Virus record (IMG/VR): IMGVR_UViG_3300025879_000070
Coordinates: 1 to 30,287 of that record
Reading direction: 5' to 3' (one strand)
DNA length: 30,287 nucleotides
Origin: a virus
Shown: positions 1 through 7,370 of the stretch, one piece after another
Layout of the letters: each line of letters starts with the position of its first letter
Numbering within the stretch: position 1 is the stretch's first letter
The notes under the pieces: model-generated
The model's database searches: none
Told to the model about the DNA's origin: nothing
Seen by the model: only the letters and a program-made list of their open reading frames with translations
Made by a program: the position numbers and the translations under genes

Positions 1-442
1 TGACATCCAGTTTAATGGAGATCATATAATTGTTAAAAATAAAGAAGAAGGAAAACAAAATTCTTTTGATTATACACCTTATATGGCATCTATATTAGAG
101 TATATGATTGATGAGGGTATGAAAATTCTACCGTTACCTGAAGTCAAAATTAAACGAGATTTAGTAGAGTCTAGTAACTTTTTTGGTAAAACAGCGTACT
201 ATGATCCAAACAATAAAGAAGTCGTATTATATGTTGAAGGTAGGCATCCTAAAGATGTAATGAGATCATTCACACATGAAATGATTCACCATAAACAAAA
301 CCTAGAAGGTAGATTAGGGAATATAGCCACTACAAATACCAATGAGGATAACAACTTAATGGAGATAGAAAAAGAAGCTTATTTAGAAGGTAATATGACT
401 TTCCGTAATTGGGAAGATTCACAAAAAAATGTTGGTAGTTAG
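1..442 (+). CDS. HExxH metalloprotease-like protein, 5' end cut by window
   Basis: The reading frame is open from the first bases of the window (codons start at position 2), so the gene is truncated at its 5' side. An internal ATG at 83 could be mistaken for the start, but the 27 codons before it read as ordinary protein (ending FDYTPY) with no stop. The visible 146 residues contain HEMIHH, a zincin HExxH zinc-binding and catalytic motif, at residues 92-97 of the visible part. It is preceded by a strand-like segment (KEVVLYVEG) and followed by a Glu-rich helix (EIEKEAYLEG) that could supply the third zinc ligand. It is probably a small zinc metallopeptidase; the substrate is unknown. It sits beside a second HExxH protein and upstream of the head genes, so it may be a head-packaged or morphogenesis protease. 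The family call rests on the motif alone. Confidence 0.6.
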   Translation, partial: DIQFNGDHIIVKNKEEGKQNSFDYTPYMASILEYMIDEGMKILPLPEVKIKRDLVESSNFFGKTAYYDPNNKEVVLYVEGRHPKDVMRSFTHEMIHHKQNLEGRLGNIATTNTNEDNNLMEIEKEAYLEGNMTFRNWEDSQKNVGS

Positions 443-464
443 GGTAAATTTTCTTATATTTAGG

Positions 465-472
465 TATAAATA
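465..472 (+). promoter_or_regulatory. TATAAATA box, T4 late-promoter orientation
   Basis: TATAAATA matches the T4 late consensus in the sense direction, but the ATG at 481 is only 8 bases after it, leaving almost no leader. It may be chance or a promoter for a near-leaderless transcript. Confidence 0.2.
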
Positions 473-480
473 AAAAGGTT

Positions 481-828
481 ATGGACTTAAGTAAGGTAAA
501 GAAAATAGTAGAAGAAATACTACCTAAAGTAATAGATAAGTACGGTTTTAGTAAATTTGCGGAATGTACACCATATGTGGAATACGAAAGAATGACACAC
601 GGAGATACACCTCATGCAGAGTATGATAATATAACTAATAGTATAATTATCTACTACCCTAAAATGAGAAGTAAGAAGCAAATAATACAGACTTTAATCC
701 ATGAGTATCAACACTACCTCCAGTCACCATCATGGATGACTAGGTATTATAGAATGGGTTATAGGTATGATAACCACCCTTACGAGATAGCGGCATACAA
801 CGAAGAAGTAAACTGGAATAAGATATGA
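481..828 (+). CDS. Small HExxH metalloprotease-like protein
   Basis: This 115-residue protein contains HEYQH at residues 74-78 followed by HPYEIAA at 99-105. The arrangement fits a zincin in which two His and a downstream Glu (E102) bind zinc and E75 is the catalytic base. The size and spacing recall SprT/WLM-like minimal metallopeptidases, but I cannot assign a family. It is unlike the preceding HExxH protein outside the motif, so the two do not look like a recent duplication. The start has no Shine-Dalgarno site; TATAAATA lies 8 bases before the ATG. Its last four bases overlap the start of the next gene (ATGA), suggesting coupled translation. The N-terminal segment MDLSKVKKIVEEI is helical with hydrophobic-x-Glu triplets at residues 9-12, so it could be a weak example of the capsid-targeting peptide discussed for its neighbours. 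Confidence 0.6.
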   Translation: MDLSKVKKIVEEILPKVIDKYGFSKFAECTPYVEYERMTHGDTPHAEYDNITNSIIIYYPKMRSKKQIIQTLIHEYQHYLQSPSWMTRYYRMGYRYDNHPYEIAAYNEEVNWNKI

Positions 829-1370
829 ATAAGAGTATAGTAGATTTATTAGAAGCCTATCCGATACCGGAACAAAAAGAGAAACCGCCATATAAGTTAT
901 ACTGTGATATGGATGGAGTATTGACAGATTTTCAAAGAAGATTTGAACACTACTCAGGAATGCAACCTAAAGAGTATGAGGATAAGTACGGAATAGCAGG
1001 TTTTTGGAATTTAATAGATGTTGAAGTAGGTATTGAATTTTGGGCTAAAATGCCATGGATGCCACAAGGAGAAAAATTATGGAATTTTATATCTCCATAT
1101 AATCCAGATTTATTAACATCACCTTCTAAAGATAATAACTCTAGATTAGGTAAGAATACATGGGTTAAAGATCATTTAAATCCTCCACCTAAAACTATAT
1201 TTGCTTACTCTAAAGATAAGCAGAGGTACGCTAATCCTAATGCAATCCTTATTGATGATAAGAAGTCTAACATACAGGAATGGGCAGCAAAAGGAGGAAT
1301 AGCAATTAGATGTAAAGATGGTAATGTAGATTACGTAATAGAGGAATTAAAAAAGTTAGGTTATGAGTAA
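825..1370 (+). CDS. HAD-superfamily 5'(3')-deoxyribonucleotidase-like phosphatase
   Basis: This 181-residue protein has the HAD signature CDMDGVLTDF at 27-36 (D28 would be the nucleophile and D30 the acid/base), a motif II candidate LLTSPS at 96-101, lysines near 110-115 for motif III, and the acidic motif IV LIDDKKSNI at 142-150. The combination and size match phage and bacterial 5' nucleotidases of the NT5C type, which dephosphorylate nucleoside monophosphates. A role in nucleotide salvage or pool control is likely, but the substrate is not proved. The first 20 residues (MNKSIVDLLEAYPIPE) precede the HAD core and contain L8-L9-E10, a possible gp21-type cleavage site, so the enzyme might be carried in the head. 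The start overlaps the previous gene by 4 bp and the end overlaps the next gene by 8 bp. Confidence 0.72.
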   Translation: MNKSIVDLLEAYPIPEQKEKPPYKLYCDMDGVLTDFQRRFEHYSGMQPKEYEDKYGIAGFWNLIDVEVGIEFWAKMPWMPQGEKLWNFISPYNPDLLTSPSKDNNSRLGKNTWVKDHLNPPPKTIFAYSKDKQRYANPNAILIDDKKSNIQEWAAKGGIAIRCKDGNVDYVIEELKKLGYE

Positions 1371-1941
1371 TGAATCACTATTAAAGAAGGAATTCAAACA
1401 TGCAGATGTACAGAGAGTTAGGAACTTAGTAAATAAGGATTTCACCTCTAAAACAAAAGCTCAAACAGGATATAGGAAGGTAACTGGAAGATATAAAGAA
1501 GGAGATGTCTGGGAGGAAAATGGAAAGCAGTGGACGATAAAAGACGGTATTAAACAAAATGTCACTAAATTAGATGCCGCTAAAAAAGCAGTAAGGATAC
1601 CTTTAAGATGTCCAAACTGCGGAGGACCTATGAAACACCATCTAGCTCAGAAGATGTATAAAATACACGGTTTTTGTTTCGACCCGTGTACTGTAGAGAT
1701 GGAAGCAGATTTAAGAAAAGCTGGTTTATACGAAAAGTATGAAAAACGAATGATGCAAGGTAGCATGACAGCTTTTGCTACAGATATAGAACAATGGGTT
1801 TTAGATGCTGTAAATTCACAAAATACCTTTGTAACGGAACAAGGAGATATAGAAGATTGGAAATCTAACTCATCAGAGAAAAAGAAACTTGCTGCTAATA
1901 TCAAACAATACCTTACACATTTATCAGAACACGTAAAATAG
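1363..1941 (+). CDS. Conserved phage protein with Cys4 zinc site
   Basis: This is a 192-residue protein with four cysteines in two pairs, CPNC at 83-86 and CFDPC at 105-109, separated by a His/Lys-rich loop (KHHLAQKMYKIHGF). This is a likely zinc-ribbon or treble-clef-like structural zinc site. The central segment (GDVWEENGKQWTIKDGIKQN, about 47-66) reads as a small beta domain and I recall it from T4-like marine phages, where no function is established. The C-terminal half is helical and charged. The ATG at 1363 lies inside the end of the preceding gene, with another possible ATG at 1370 in a different frame; the chosen frame gives MSNESLLKKEF. It could be a regulator or a structural accessory protein. 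Confidence 0.6.
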   Translation: MSNESLLKKEFKHADVQRVRNLVNKDFTSKTKAQTGYRKVTGRYKEGDVWEENGKQWTIKDGIKQNVTKLDAAKKAVRIPLRCPNCGGPMKHHLAQKMYKIHGFCFDPCTVEMEADLRKAGLYEKYEKRMMQGSMTAFATDIEQWVLDAVNSQNTFVTEQGDIEDWKSNSSEKKKLAANIKQYLTHLSEHVK

Positions 1942-1943
1942 AA

Positions 1944-1953
1944 CTATTTATTA
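1944..1953 (+). promoter_or_regulatory. Putative late promoter box upstream of 1970 gene
   Basis: CTATTTATTA, 16 bases before the ATG of the membrane-segment protein. It belongs to the recurring CTATTTATAA family in this window, with one mismatch. Confidence 0.4.
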
Positions 1954-1969
1954 GTAAAACTATTTTAGA

Positions 1970-2323
1970 ATGACTCAAAAGCAGATTTTAGAGACTGTAT
2001 TAACGGAATTATCTTCTATTAAAAAACAGATGCCTAATGGTGAGCTTAAGCAAATGCAGAAGGATATGGAGAAAGCTACACAAGATCTATCTGATTTAAA
2101 ATTTACTCTACTAAACCCAGATAATGGAGTTATAGTAAATACAAATAAGAATACAGAATTTAGAAAGAATCTTCAGGCAGAAGAAAAAGAATTTCAATCT
2201 AAATTAATGGAATTAGAATCTTTGAAGTCATGGAAGAATGGTGTAGCAAAAGCACTATGGATTATCTTTGCAACTTTAGCAGGATTAATAATTAGAGCTT
2301 TATCGCAAATTACAGGATCATAG
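1970..2323 (+). CDS. Small coiled-coil protein with C-terminal membrane segment
   Basis: This is a 117-residue protein. Residues 1-48 and 62-88 are Lys/Glu-rich with heptad-like spacing and are probably coiled coil. Residues 91-110 (GVAKALWIIFATLAGLIIRA) are a single hydrophobic span followed by a short tail. This architecture, an N-terminal coiled coil and a C-terminal anchor, resembles XhlA-type holin accessory proteins, and a lysis or membrane role is conceivable. No lysis enzyme is adjacent, so I leave the function open. A CTATTTATTA box lies 16 bases before the ATG, suggesting its own transcription start. There is no Shine-Dalgarno site. Confidence 0.55.
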   Translation: MTQKQILETVLTELSSIKKQMPNGELKQMQKDMEKATQDLSDLKFTLLNPDNGVIVNTNKNTEFRKNLQAEEKEFQSKLMELESLKSWKNGVAKALWIIFATLAGLIIRALSQITGS

Positions 2324-2324
2324 T

Positions 2325-2651
2325 ATGAAAAAAAGTGAACTAATAAATATAGTAAGAGAGGTTATTGACGAGAAAAAGAAAAGACCGGGTCTTTGGGCGA
2401 ATATTAACGCTAAGAGAAAAAGAGGTGAAAAACCTTCACATGGGAACTCTAATGCCCATAAAGCAGCAGTAGCAGCAGGGAAGAAGATTAAAAAAGAAGA
2501 TATAGACGAACCAGTTAAACCAGGTATATTAAAAGATAGGTTAGGTTCTCTTTCCTGCAGTAAAGTAAGAAAAGAGAAATCTAAGTTAAAAGACAAGGGT
2601 ACACACTACGCTAAAGCTCTTCAAAGATACTTAAATTACCACTGTCAATAA
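2325..2651 (+). CDS. Small basic protein with capsid-targeting-like N-terminus
   Basis: This is a 108-residue, strongly basic protein. It opens with MKKSELINIVREVIDE, an amphipathic helix with V10-R11-E12, like the N-termini at 5220 and 11798. The next segment (RPGLWANINAKRKRGEKP, about residues 20-37) is one I recall as a recurring small module in marine T4-like phage proteins. The rest is Lys/Ala-rich with a C-terminal helical stretch ending NYHCQ. A basic protein with a removable leader would fit a DNA-binding internal head protein, by analogy with T4 IPs, but this is inference. It begins 1 base after the previous stop and is followed by an intergenic CTATTTATAA motif. Confidence 0.55.
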   Translation: MKKSELINIVREVIDEKKKRPGLWANINAKRKRGEKPSHGNSNAHKAAVAAGKKIKKEDIDEPVKPGILKDRLGSLSCSKVRKEKSKLKDKGTHYAKALQRYLNYHCQ

Positions 2652-2668
2652 ATACACATCTTTACAAT

Positions 2669-2678
2669 CTATTTATAA
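2669..2678 (+). promoter_or_regulatory. Putative late promoter box upstream of 836-aa gene
   Basis: CTATTTATAA, 24 bases before the ATG at 2703, in a 51-base intergenic spacer with no Shine-Dalgarno sequence. Same motif and similar spacing as the other boxes. Confidence 0.5.
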
Positions 2679-2702
2679 TCAAGAAGAAAAACTTATTCCA
2701 TA

Positions 2703-5213
2703 ATGACATATCAAGAAATCAAAGACCGTTTAACAAAATGCGAAGTAGCACTAACTCAGATTAAAGACGGTAATTACAATTCTTTATCAACACCGGATTT
2801 AGAAAAAGCTAAAGAAAAACTAGAGTTAATAAGAGAATCTCTAACTAAAAAATTAAGATTATTAAAAGAAGAAGATATGGGCGATGACGGGTATGTTGCA
2901 ACAGATGATGAAGGTAAAGCAGAAGATTTAGCTAAAAAAGGAGTTAAAGTAAAATTAACTAATGAACAAGAAGGCATAGAATTTTCAGCTCAAGAGATGA
3001 AAGTAATTGCTAAAAAAGTAGGAGAAAGCTTAATCAAAGCATTAAGAGCAGTTGGTGATGAGATAGACACTATAAAAGCTCATGATTTCGATATAAATAC
3101 TTTTGAAGTATATGTTAGATATAAGAATGATTTCGAAGATGAGTTTGTATTCGATGTAAGGGATGATAAATTACATCTAGTCGATTTTTCTTTTGATAAA
3201 GAGTTAGTTGATGTAGGAATTAAACCCTCAGGTGAAGCTATACTAAATGTAGATGTCTTAGCTAATGAGTTAACAAAGCATTTTAAAGCACTGAATGAAC
3301 AGGAATATTCAAAAGATATAGAGGTAGGAGCTGACGAGTATGAAGAGTACGAAAAACTGAAACAAGATCTAAACAAACCTAAAGAAGCAAAAAAACAGGT
3401 TAACGAAGAAGATACACCTATCCAGAAGTACCTTAGGATATTTGATATGTACAAAAAAGCTCCTAGTCATGATCAAGATAGAATAAGACCACAGCTACTT
3501 AAAGCTGCAAAAAAAATAGGCATAAAATTAGATTTAGGCGGTATCTCCGAAGCACCGGAAGGAATGTTCTATATTACAGTATCAATTAGAGATGCTAGGA
3601 AAGCAATAAGTATATTAGACGACAGGTACAGAAAAGAAGTAACCTTTAATGGTTCAAACTCATACTACTTTAACTCAGAACAAACTGCATACGATGCATT
3701 AGAGGATTTTGGTGCTAACGATGTAGAAGTAGAAGATACTAATTTAGACTTATTTGCAGAAAATAATGAAGGAGTAAATAACGAAAAAGAAATCGTTGGA
3801 CAGGAACTAGTTGACTATATAATGAAGAATTGGGATTGGTCAGAAGAAAAGACACTAAAATTCCTTGCTGACAAACTCGGAAATAGACAAGCAGTAGATG
3901 AAACAGAAACTCCAGAAGGAGGTATTGATCAAGGTGGAGACTTAGATGTAGGGCATCAAGATGATGAGCCGAGTATGCTTAAAAAAGATTTATACGATAT
4001 AGCTGTTTATGCTTCTAAACTATATAAGCAATTAGATAAATACGACAAAATGGATGGAGAAGTAGATTTTCCTCATTGGTGGCAAAAGAAAGTAACTCTA
4101 GCTAGACAGTATATATCATCAGCACAGCATTATTTAGAAGCAGAAGAAAAACAACCTATGATAGATGCTTTAGCTCTTCAAGAAGGGAAGCAGACAGAAG
4201 CAGAACTAAAAGATAAATGGAGAGAGTGGAATAAGAAGCACCCTAAAGATCAAATTGACTGGAATGAATATAGAGAAGAACATGAAGATGAACTTATAAA
4301 AGAAGCTAACATAAACCCAGAAGTAACAAAATTAGTTAATAGATTTATAGGAGGATTAGCAAAAAGGTACGACTACGATACACAGTCAGCTGTTAATGCA
4401 ATAATGACAGTACTAAGAAATCAAAGTTGGGAAGGAGTTAATGAAGACCACTCAGACATCCCAAACGATAGGTACGAAGTAAAATATTCAAAATCTAATG
4501 ATACTTATCAAGTATGGGAAGGTGATGTTTTAGTAACCGACTTTGCAACTGAAGAAAGAGCAAAAGCCGAAGCGAAAAGACTAAATGACTTAGAAGATGC
4601 TAGAAGAGTAGATAAATCTCAAGTAGGAGAAGATAGAAGTAAAAGAAGAAAATTTATGGGTATATTCCCAACATCAAAAACTTCTTTTCAACGAGTTATA
4701 AAAAATATTGATAAACCCTCATTAGAAAAATTGATTAAATTTACTAAATCTAATGGTGATTTTATTGAAAACATCCACCAAAGCATATGGGGATACACAA
4801 AAGAAAGTGGGGAAGATAACCAAGCAGTTTGGCATTATGATAATAAAAGTAATGATTTGTTGTTTATTAATAAGGATTTCCCAACAATATATGATGAATA
4901 TATTCGTAAAGAATTAAATAACAATATGTCTGAGGATTTAGATGAAGACCATTCTAAAGACCCTAACGATAAATATGTAGTACGACCGTGTAAGAATAAA
5001 AAAGAACCTTGGGCTGTATGGGAAGGAGAAAAGAGAGTTAAAGGATTTGCAGAAAAGAAAGATGCTAAAGCATTTGCAGATAAAAAAAATAAAGAACAGG
5101 GACTAAACGAGCAGAAGTCAACTTGTTGCGGTAAATGTGGTAGAAAACACATTAAAGGAACAAAATGTAAAACACCTTATTTAAAAGGAGCTGATCACTG
5201 TAGAAATAAATAA
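2703..5213 (+). CDS. 836-residue mosaic protein, possible gp21-processed polyprotein
   Basis: A long acidic protein made of unrelated modules. Residues 1-60 are coiled coil. About 90-195 is an alpha/beta unit. About 238-345 holds a helical piece and a YITVSIRDARKAISIL domain. About 425-490 is helical (LYDIAVYASKLYKQL, GEVDFPHWWQKK) and is a segment I recall from other T4-like phages. Residues 535-577 are helical. Two related modules at about 588-630 and 756-798 (YQVWEGDVLVTDFATEERAKA and PWAVWEGEKRVKGFAEKKDAK) resemble DUF2188. The C-terminus 805-836 carries CC, CGRKH, KCK and DHC and may bind zinc. Module borders often coincide with (L/V)-x-E triplets: LNE 197-199, VNE 233-235, IKE 532-534, VNE 579-581, LDE 746-748, LNE 801-803. 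Its function is unknown. A CTATTTATAA box ends 24 bases before the ATG. Confidence 0.6.
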   Translation: MTYQEIKDRLTKCEVALTQIKDGNYNSLSTPDLEKAKEKLELIRESLTKKLRLLKEEDMGDDGYVATDDEGKAEDLAKKGVKVKLTNEQEGIEFSAQEMKVIAKKVGESLIKALRAVGDEIDTIKAHDFDINTFEVYVRYKNDFEDEFVFDVRDDKLHLVDFSFDKELVDVGIKPSGEAILNVDVLANELTKHFKALNEQEYSKDIEVGADEYEEYEKLKQDLNKPKEAKKQVNEEDTPIQKYLRIFDMYKKAPSHDQDRIRPQLLKAAKKIGIKLDLGGISEAPEGMFYITVSIRDARKAISILDDRYRKEVTFNGSNSYYFNSEQTAYDALEDFGANDVEVEDTNLDLFAENNEGVNNEKEIVGQELVDYIMKNWDWSEEKTLKFLADKLGNRQAVDETETPEGGIDQGGDLDVGHQDDEPSMLKKDLYDIAVYASKLYKQLDKYDKMDGEVDFPHWWQKKVTLARQYISSAQHYLEAEEKQPMIDALALQEGKQTEAELKDKWREWNKKHPKDQIDWNEYREEHEDELIKEANINPEVTKLVNRFIGGLAKRYDYDTQSAVNAIMTVLRNQSWEGVNEDHSDIPNDRYEVKYSKSNDTYQVWEGDVLVTDFATEERAKAEAKRLNDLEDARRVDKSQVGEDRSKRRKFMGIFPTSKTSFQRVIKNIDKPSLEKLIKFTKSNGDFIENIHQSIWGYTKESGEDNQAVWHYDNKSNDLLFINKDFPTIYDEYIRKELNNNMSEDLDEDHSKDPNDKYVVRPCKNKKEPWAVWEGEKRVKGFAEKKDAKAFADKKNKEQGLNEQKSTCCGKCGRKHIKGTKCKTPYLKGADHCRNK

Positions 5214-5219
5214 TACATT

Positions 5220-5834
5220 ATGAAAGTAGGAGAATTAAAGTTACTCATAGAGGAAGCATATATACAAGTATTAAGAGAATCTGAAGAACCTAAACCTGAA
5301 GATCCAATAGGTGATGAAGAAGCAGGACCGGAGACAGTATTAGAAGATGCTACAGAGACTATGCTTCAGAAATTCCCAACACTAAAAGCTACTCTCATTA
5401 AATTAATGACTAGAGACTTCAATGAATTTGTAGATACAATTGATTGGGTATCACCTAAACCAACTACATTCAGAATTAACTTAGTTAATGGACAGGACTT
5501 TACTATGAAATGGTCTGGCAAAAATTTCCAAGCTAAGATACAAGGTAAGAAATACTTCTTAGGACAGTTAGATGAGTTCCAACAAGCATTAGATAAATTA
5601 GCATTACTTTATCAAGAAGCACCACTTAAAGGAGCAGGAGAAGAAGGAGAACCAGGTGCTGAAGGTGGGGAAGCAGATTTCGGTTCCGGAGGCGGTGGAG
5701 GAGATTTCCCTGGAGAAGAAAGTGGAGGAGAAGCAGGCGGTGAAGCTGGTTTCGATGATGCAGGAGGAGCAGAAGAACCAACCGATACATCAGGAGATAT
5801 AGATTTCGAAGCAGGAGAAGAACCTGAAGCATAA
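5220..5834 (+). CDS. Gly/Glu-rich head-module protein with capsid-targeting-like leader
   Basis: This is a 204-residue protein in three parts. The leader MKVGELKLLIEEAYIQVL is a helix with I10-E11-E12. The middle (about 45-135) is a compact fold with strands (TTFRINLVNGQDFTMKWSG) followed by a helix. The tail (about 137-204) is extremely rich in Gly, Glu and Ala and is probably disordered. The low-complexity tail is encoded by purine-rich DNA (5626-5834), so slippage or length variation between strains is plausible. I do not recognise the central domain. Its place among proteins with similar leaders suggests a packaged head component or scaffold accessory. The gene starts 6 bases after the previous stop. 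Confidence 0.55.
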   Translation: MKVGELKLLIEEAYIQVLRESEEPKPEDPIGDEEAGPETVLEDATETMLQKFPTLKATLIKLMTRDFNEFVDTIDWVSPKPTTFRINLVNGQDFTMKWSGKNFQAKIQGKKYFLGQLDEFQQALDKLALLYQEAPLKGAGEEGEPGAEGGEADFGSGGGGGDFPGEESGGEAGGEAGFDDAGGAEEPTDTSGDIDFEAGEEPEA

Positions 5835-5845
5835 TAATAATAATC

Positions 5846-6322
5846 ATGGAAAATAATTTTAATTTAAAAAAGTTTTTAGTAGAGAATAAACTTACTGTTA
5901 ATAGTAGGATACTAAGTGAAGCATCCGGAAAATCGGAAGCTTTAGCAAAAGCGAAAGCATCTCATGACGCAAAAATGAGTAAACTAAAGGGTCAATCTCA
6001 AGGTGCTTCTGGTGGAGTTACTCGTGCTCGAGAAGATAAAGAGATAGAGAGGTACGAGAAAGAGGTAGAGAGAATTAATAAAAAATTTACTAATAACGAA
6101 GTAGCTAACGGTAGTAGTGAAGCATCCGGAAAATCGGAAGCTTTAGCAAAAGCGAAAGCATCTCATAACGCAAAAATGAATAAACTAAAGGGTCAATCTC
6201 AAGGTGCTTCTGGTGGAGTTACTCGTGCTCGAGAAGATAAAGAGATAGAGAGGTACGAGAAAGAGGTAGAGAGAATTAATAAAAAATTTACCAATAACGA
6301 AGTAGACCTAAAAGGACTATAG
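5846..6322 (+). CDS. Charged repeat protein with capsid-targeting-like leader
   Basis: This is a 158-residue protein. It opens with MENNFNLKKFLVENKLT, nearly the same as the N-terminus of the protein at 14356, with L11-V12-E13 as a possible gp21 cleavage site. The body is two almost identical 63-residue units (residues 24-86 and 91-153), each starting SEASGKSEALAKAKASH, passing through a Gly/Ser/Gln stretch and ending in a charged helix (EIERYEKEVERINKKF). Only two residues differ between the units (D/N and S/N). The body is basic and helical, and I do not recognise it. It may be an internal head protein. It starts just after a run of TAA/ATA codons downstream of the 5220 gene, with no Shine-Dalgarno site. 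Confidence 0.55.
   Translation: MENNFNLKKFLVENKLTVNSRILSEASGKSEALAKAKASHDAKMSKLKGQSQGASGGVTRAREDKEIERYEKEVERINKKFTNNEVANGSSEASGKSEALAKAKASHNAKMNKLKGQSQGASGGVTRAREDKEIERYEKEVERINKKFTNNEVDLKGL
5915..6304 (+). repeat. Tandem duplication, two 189-bp copies at 201-bp period
   Basis: Unit 1 is 5915-6103 and unit 2 is 6116-6304, separated by 12 bases (6104-6115). I count three differences in 189 bases: GAC to AAC and AGT to AAT, both amino-acid changing, and ACT to ACC, silent. The period is 67 codons, so the frame is kept. Such high identity implies a recent in-frame duplication. Confidence 0.95.
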
Positions 6323-6325
6323 TAA

Positions 6326-7321
6326 ATGAATACAATAGATAAAGTTTTATTAGAATGGTCTCACAAGACTGACAAAGGATACCCAGATATAAATTCGAAG
6401 GAGGATATGGATTTATTTGAATCTATGTTTGGGTTTAGGTTGAATGAAGAGGAAGACAGCGTACAAGACGATGTTGCTGAACTTACTAAATCTGAAATCG
6501 ATGAGATGTTAAAGGCTATAGATAAGGTAAAAGAAAAGTATGTTAGGTATTTAAGTGTATTTGCATACTTTGATAATAATTCACTTGGAACTATTTCTGA
6601 AGTTTTACTTACAAAGCTTTTACAAAAGACAGGAGTTCAAGCTTCGCATACCGGAGCCTCTGGAGGATTAGCCGATTTATATATTAACGGTAAACCAGTA
6701 AGTTTAAAAACTACTGTAGGTGTAACCAAAATAGGATTAGGAAACGATCAAGCTAGACTTAATGCTACTGATATTGACAGTGTAGTAAAAATACTTAAAA
6801 CACTAGATCCTAACTCTTATTCATCTATTTTAGATCTGAAAGATAAAATTGAACCTAATCTTTACCAAGTTTTAGTTAATAGGGTGGATTCAATTGCTGA
6901 AAAATTAGCAGGACCAAAAAACAAAGAGTACTTTGTATGGGTTGAAAAAATATTCGATAATAAAACTAAGGTATTAACAGATTTTAAAATACACGTAGCT
7001 AAATACGATCTCAATAAGGTTAAAAAAGAAATGATGAATATGAAACCATATGCATCAAGTAATTCATGGGGTTTGAAAGATCCTGGATTAGGCGGTAAAA
7101 ATGCTGTTACAGCTGATGCAGGTAGTAAGTATTTAAACGTAGAACCTAACTTTGTTAGGAAAACCACTGCGAAAACAGCACGAACTATAAAACTAATACA
7201 ACCAGAAGATATAGAAGGGTTAGATAAAAACGTTATAAGTCAAAACATTACAGATGCTTTATTTAATAAATTAGATGATTTATATACAAGTTTAGGTCTA
7301 GGTAAAGATAAAGTAAACTAA
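6326..7321 (+). CDS. Possible PD-(D/E)XK-type nuclease
   Basis: This is a 331-residue protein. The N-terminal segment (residues 1-43) starts MNTIDKVLLEWSHKTDKGYP and includes L8-L9-E10, a hydrophobic-x-Glu triplet like those of its neighbours. I recall similar W-S-x-K-x-x-x-G-x-P-D openings in marine T4-like phage proteins. The candidate catalytic core is E92 in TISEVLL, D117 in GGLADLYI and S126-L127-K128 in GKPVSLKTT. The pattern E, then D, then (S/E)-x-K after a short hairpin is typical of PD-(D/E)XK endonucleases and Holliday-junction resolvase-like folds, and HTGASGGLADLY has the look of restriction-type cores. The C-terminal half is not recognised. If correct, it would cut DNA; a nuclease next to terminase could act on host DNA after injection or in packaging. 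The fold call is tentative. Confidence 0.5.
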   Translation: MNTIDKVLLEWSHKTDKGYPDINSKEDMDLFESMFGFRLNEEEDSVQDDVAELTKSEIDEMLKAIDKVKEKYVRYLSVFAYFDNNSLGTISEVLLTKLLQKTGVQASHTGASGGLADLYINGKPVSLKTTVGVTKIGLGNDQARLNATDIDSVVKILKTLDPNSYSSILDLKDKIEPNLYQVLVNRVDSIAEKLAGPKNKEYFVWVEKIFDNKTKVLTDFKIHVAKYDLNKVKKEMMNMKPYASSNSWGLKDPGLGGKNAVTADAGSKYLNVEPNFVRKTTAKTARTIKLIQPEDIEGLDKNVISQNITDALFNKLDDLYTSLGLGKDKVN

Positions 7322-7347
7322 CACCCACTTCTTTTATTTTACACAAG

Positions 7348-7357
7348 CTATTTATAC
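7348..7357 (+). promoter_or_regulatory. Putative late promoter box upstream of gp17
   Basis: CTATTTATAC, 13 bases before the terminase ATG at 7371, in a 49-base spacer. It fits a -10-like element with a very short leader. Confidence 0.5.
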
Positions 7358-7370
7358 AAAAGAGTCATAA

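Noticed and set aside
83-85. ATG at 83 as start of the first metalloprotease
   Set aside because: The frame is open to the window edge and the upstream residues read as continuous protein, so this is an internal Met.
5626-5847. Reverse-strand Leu-rich frame
   Set aside because: It mirrors the Gly/Glu-rich tail of the 5220 gene and has no credible start context.
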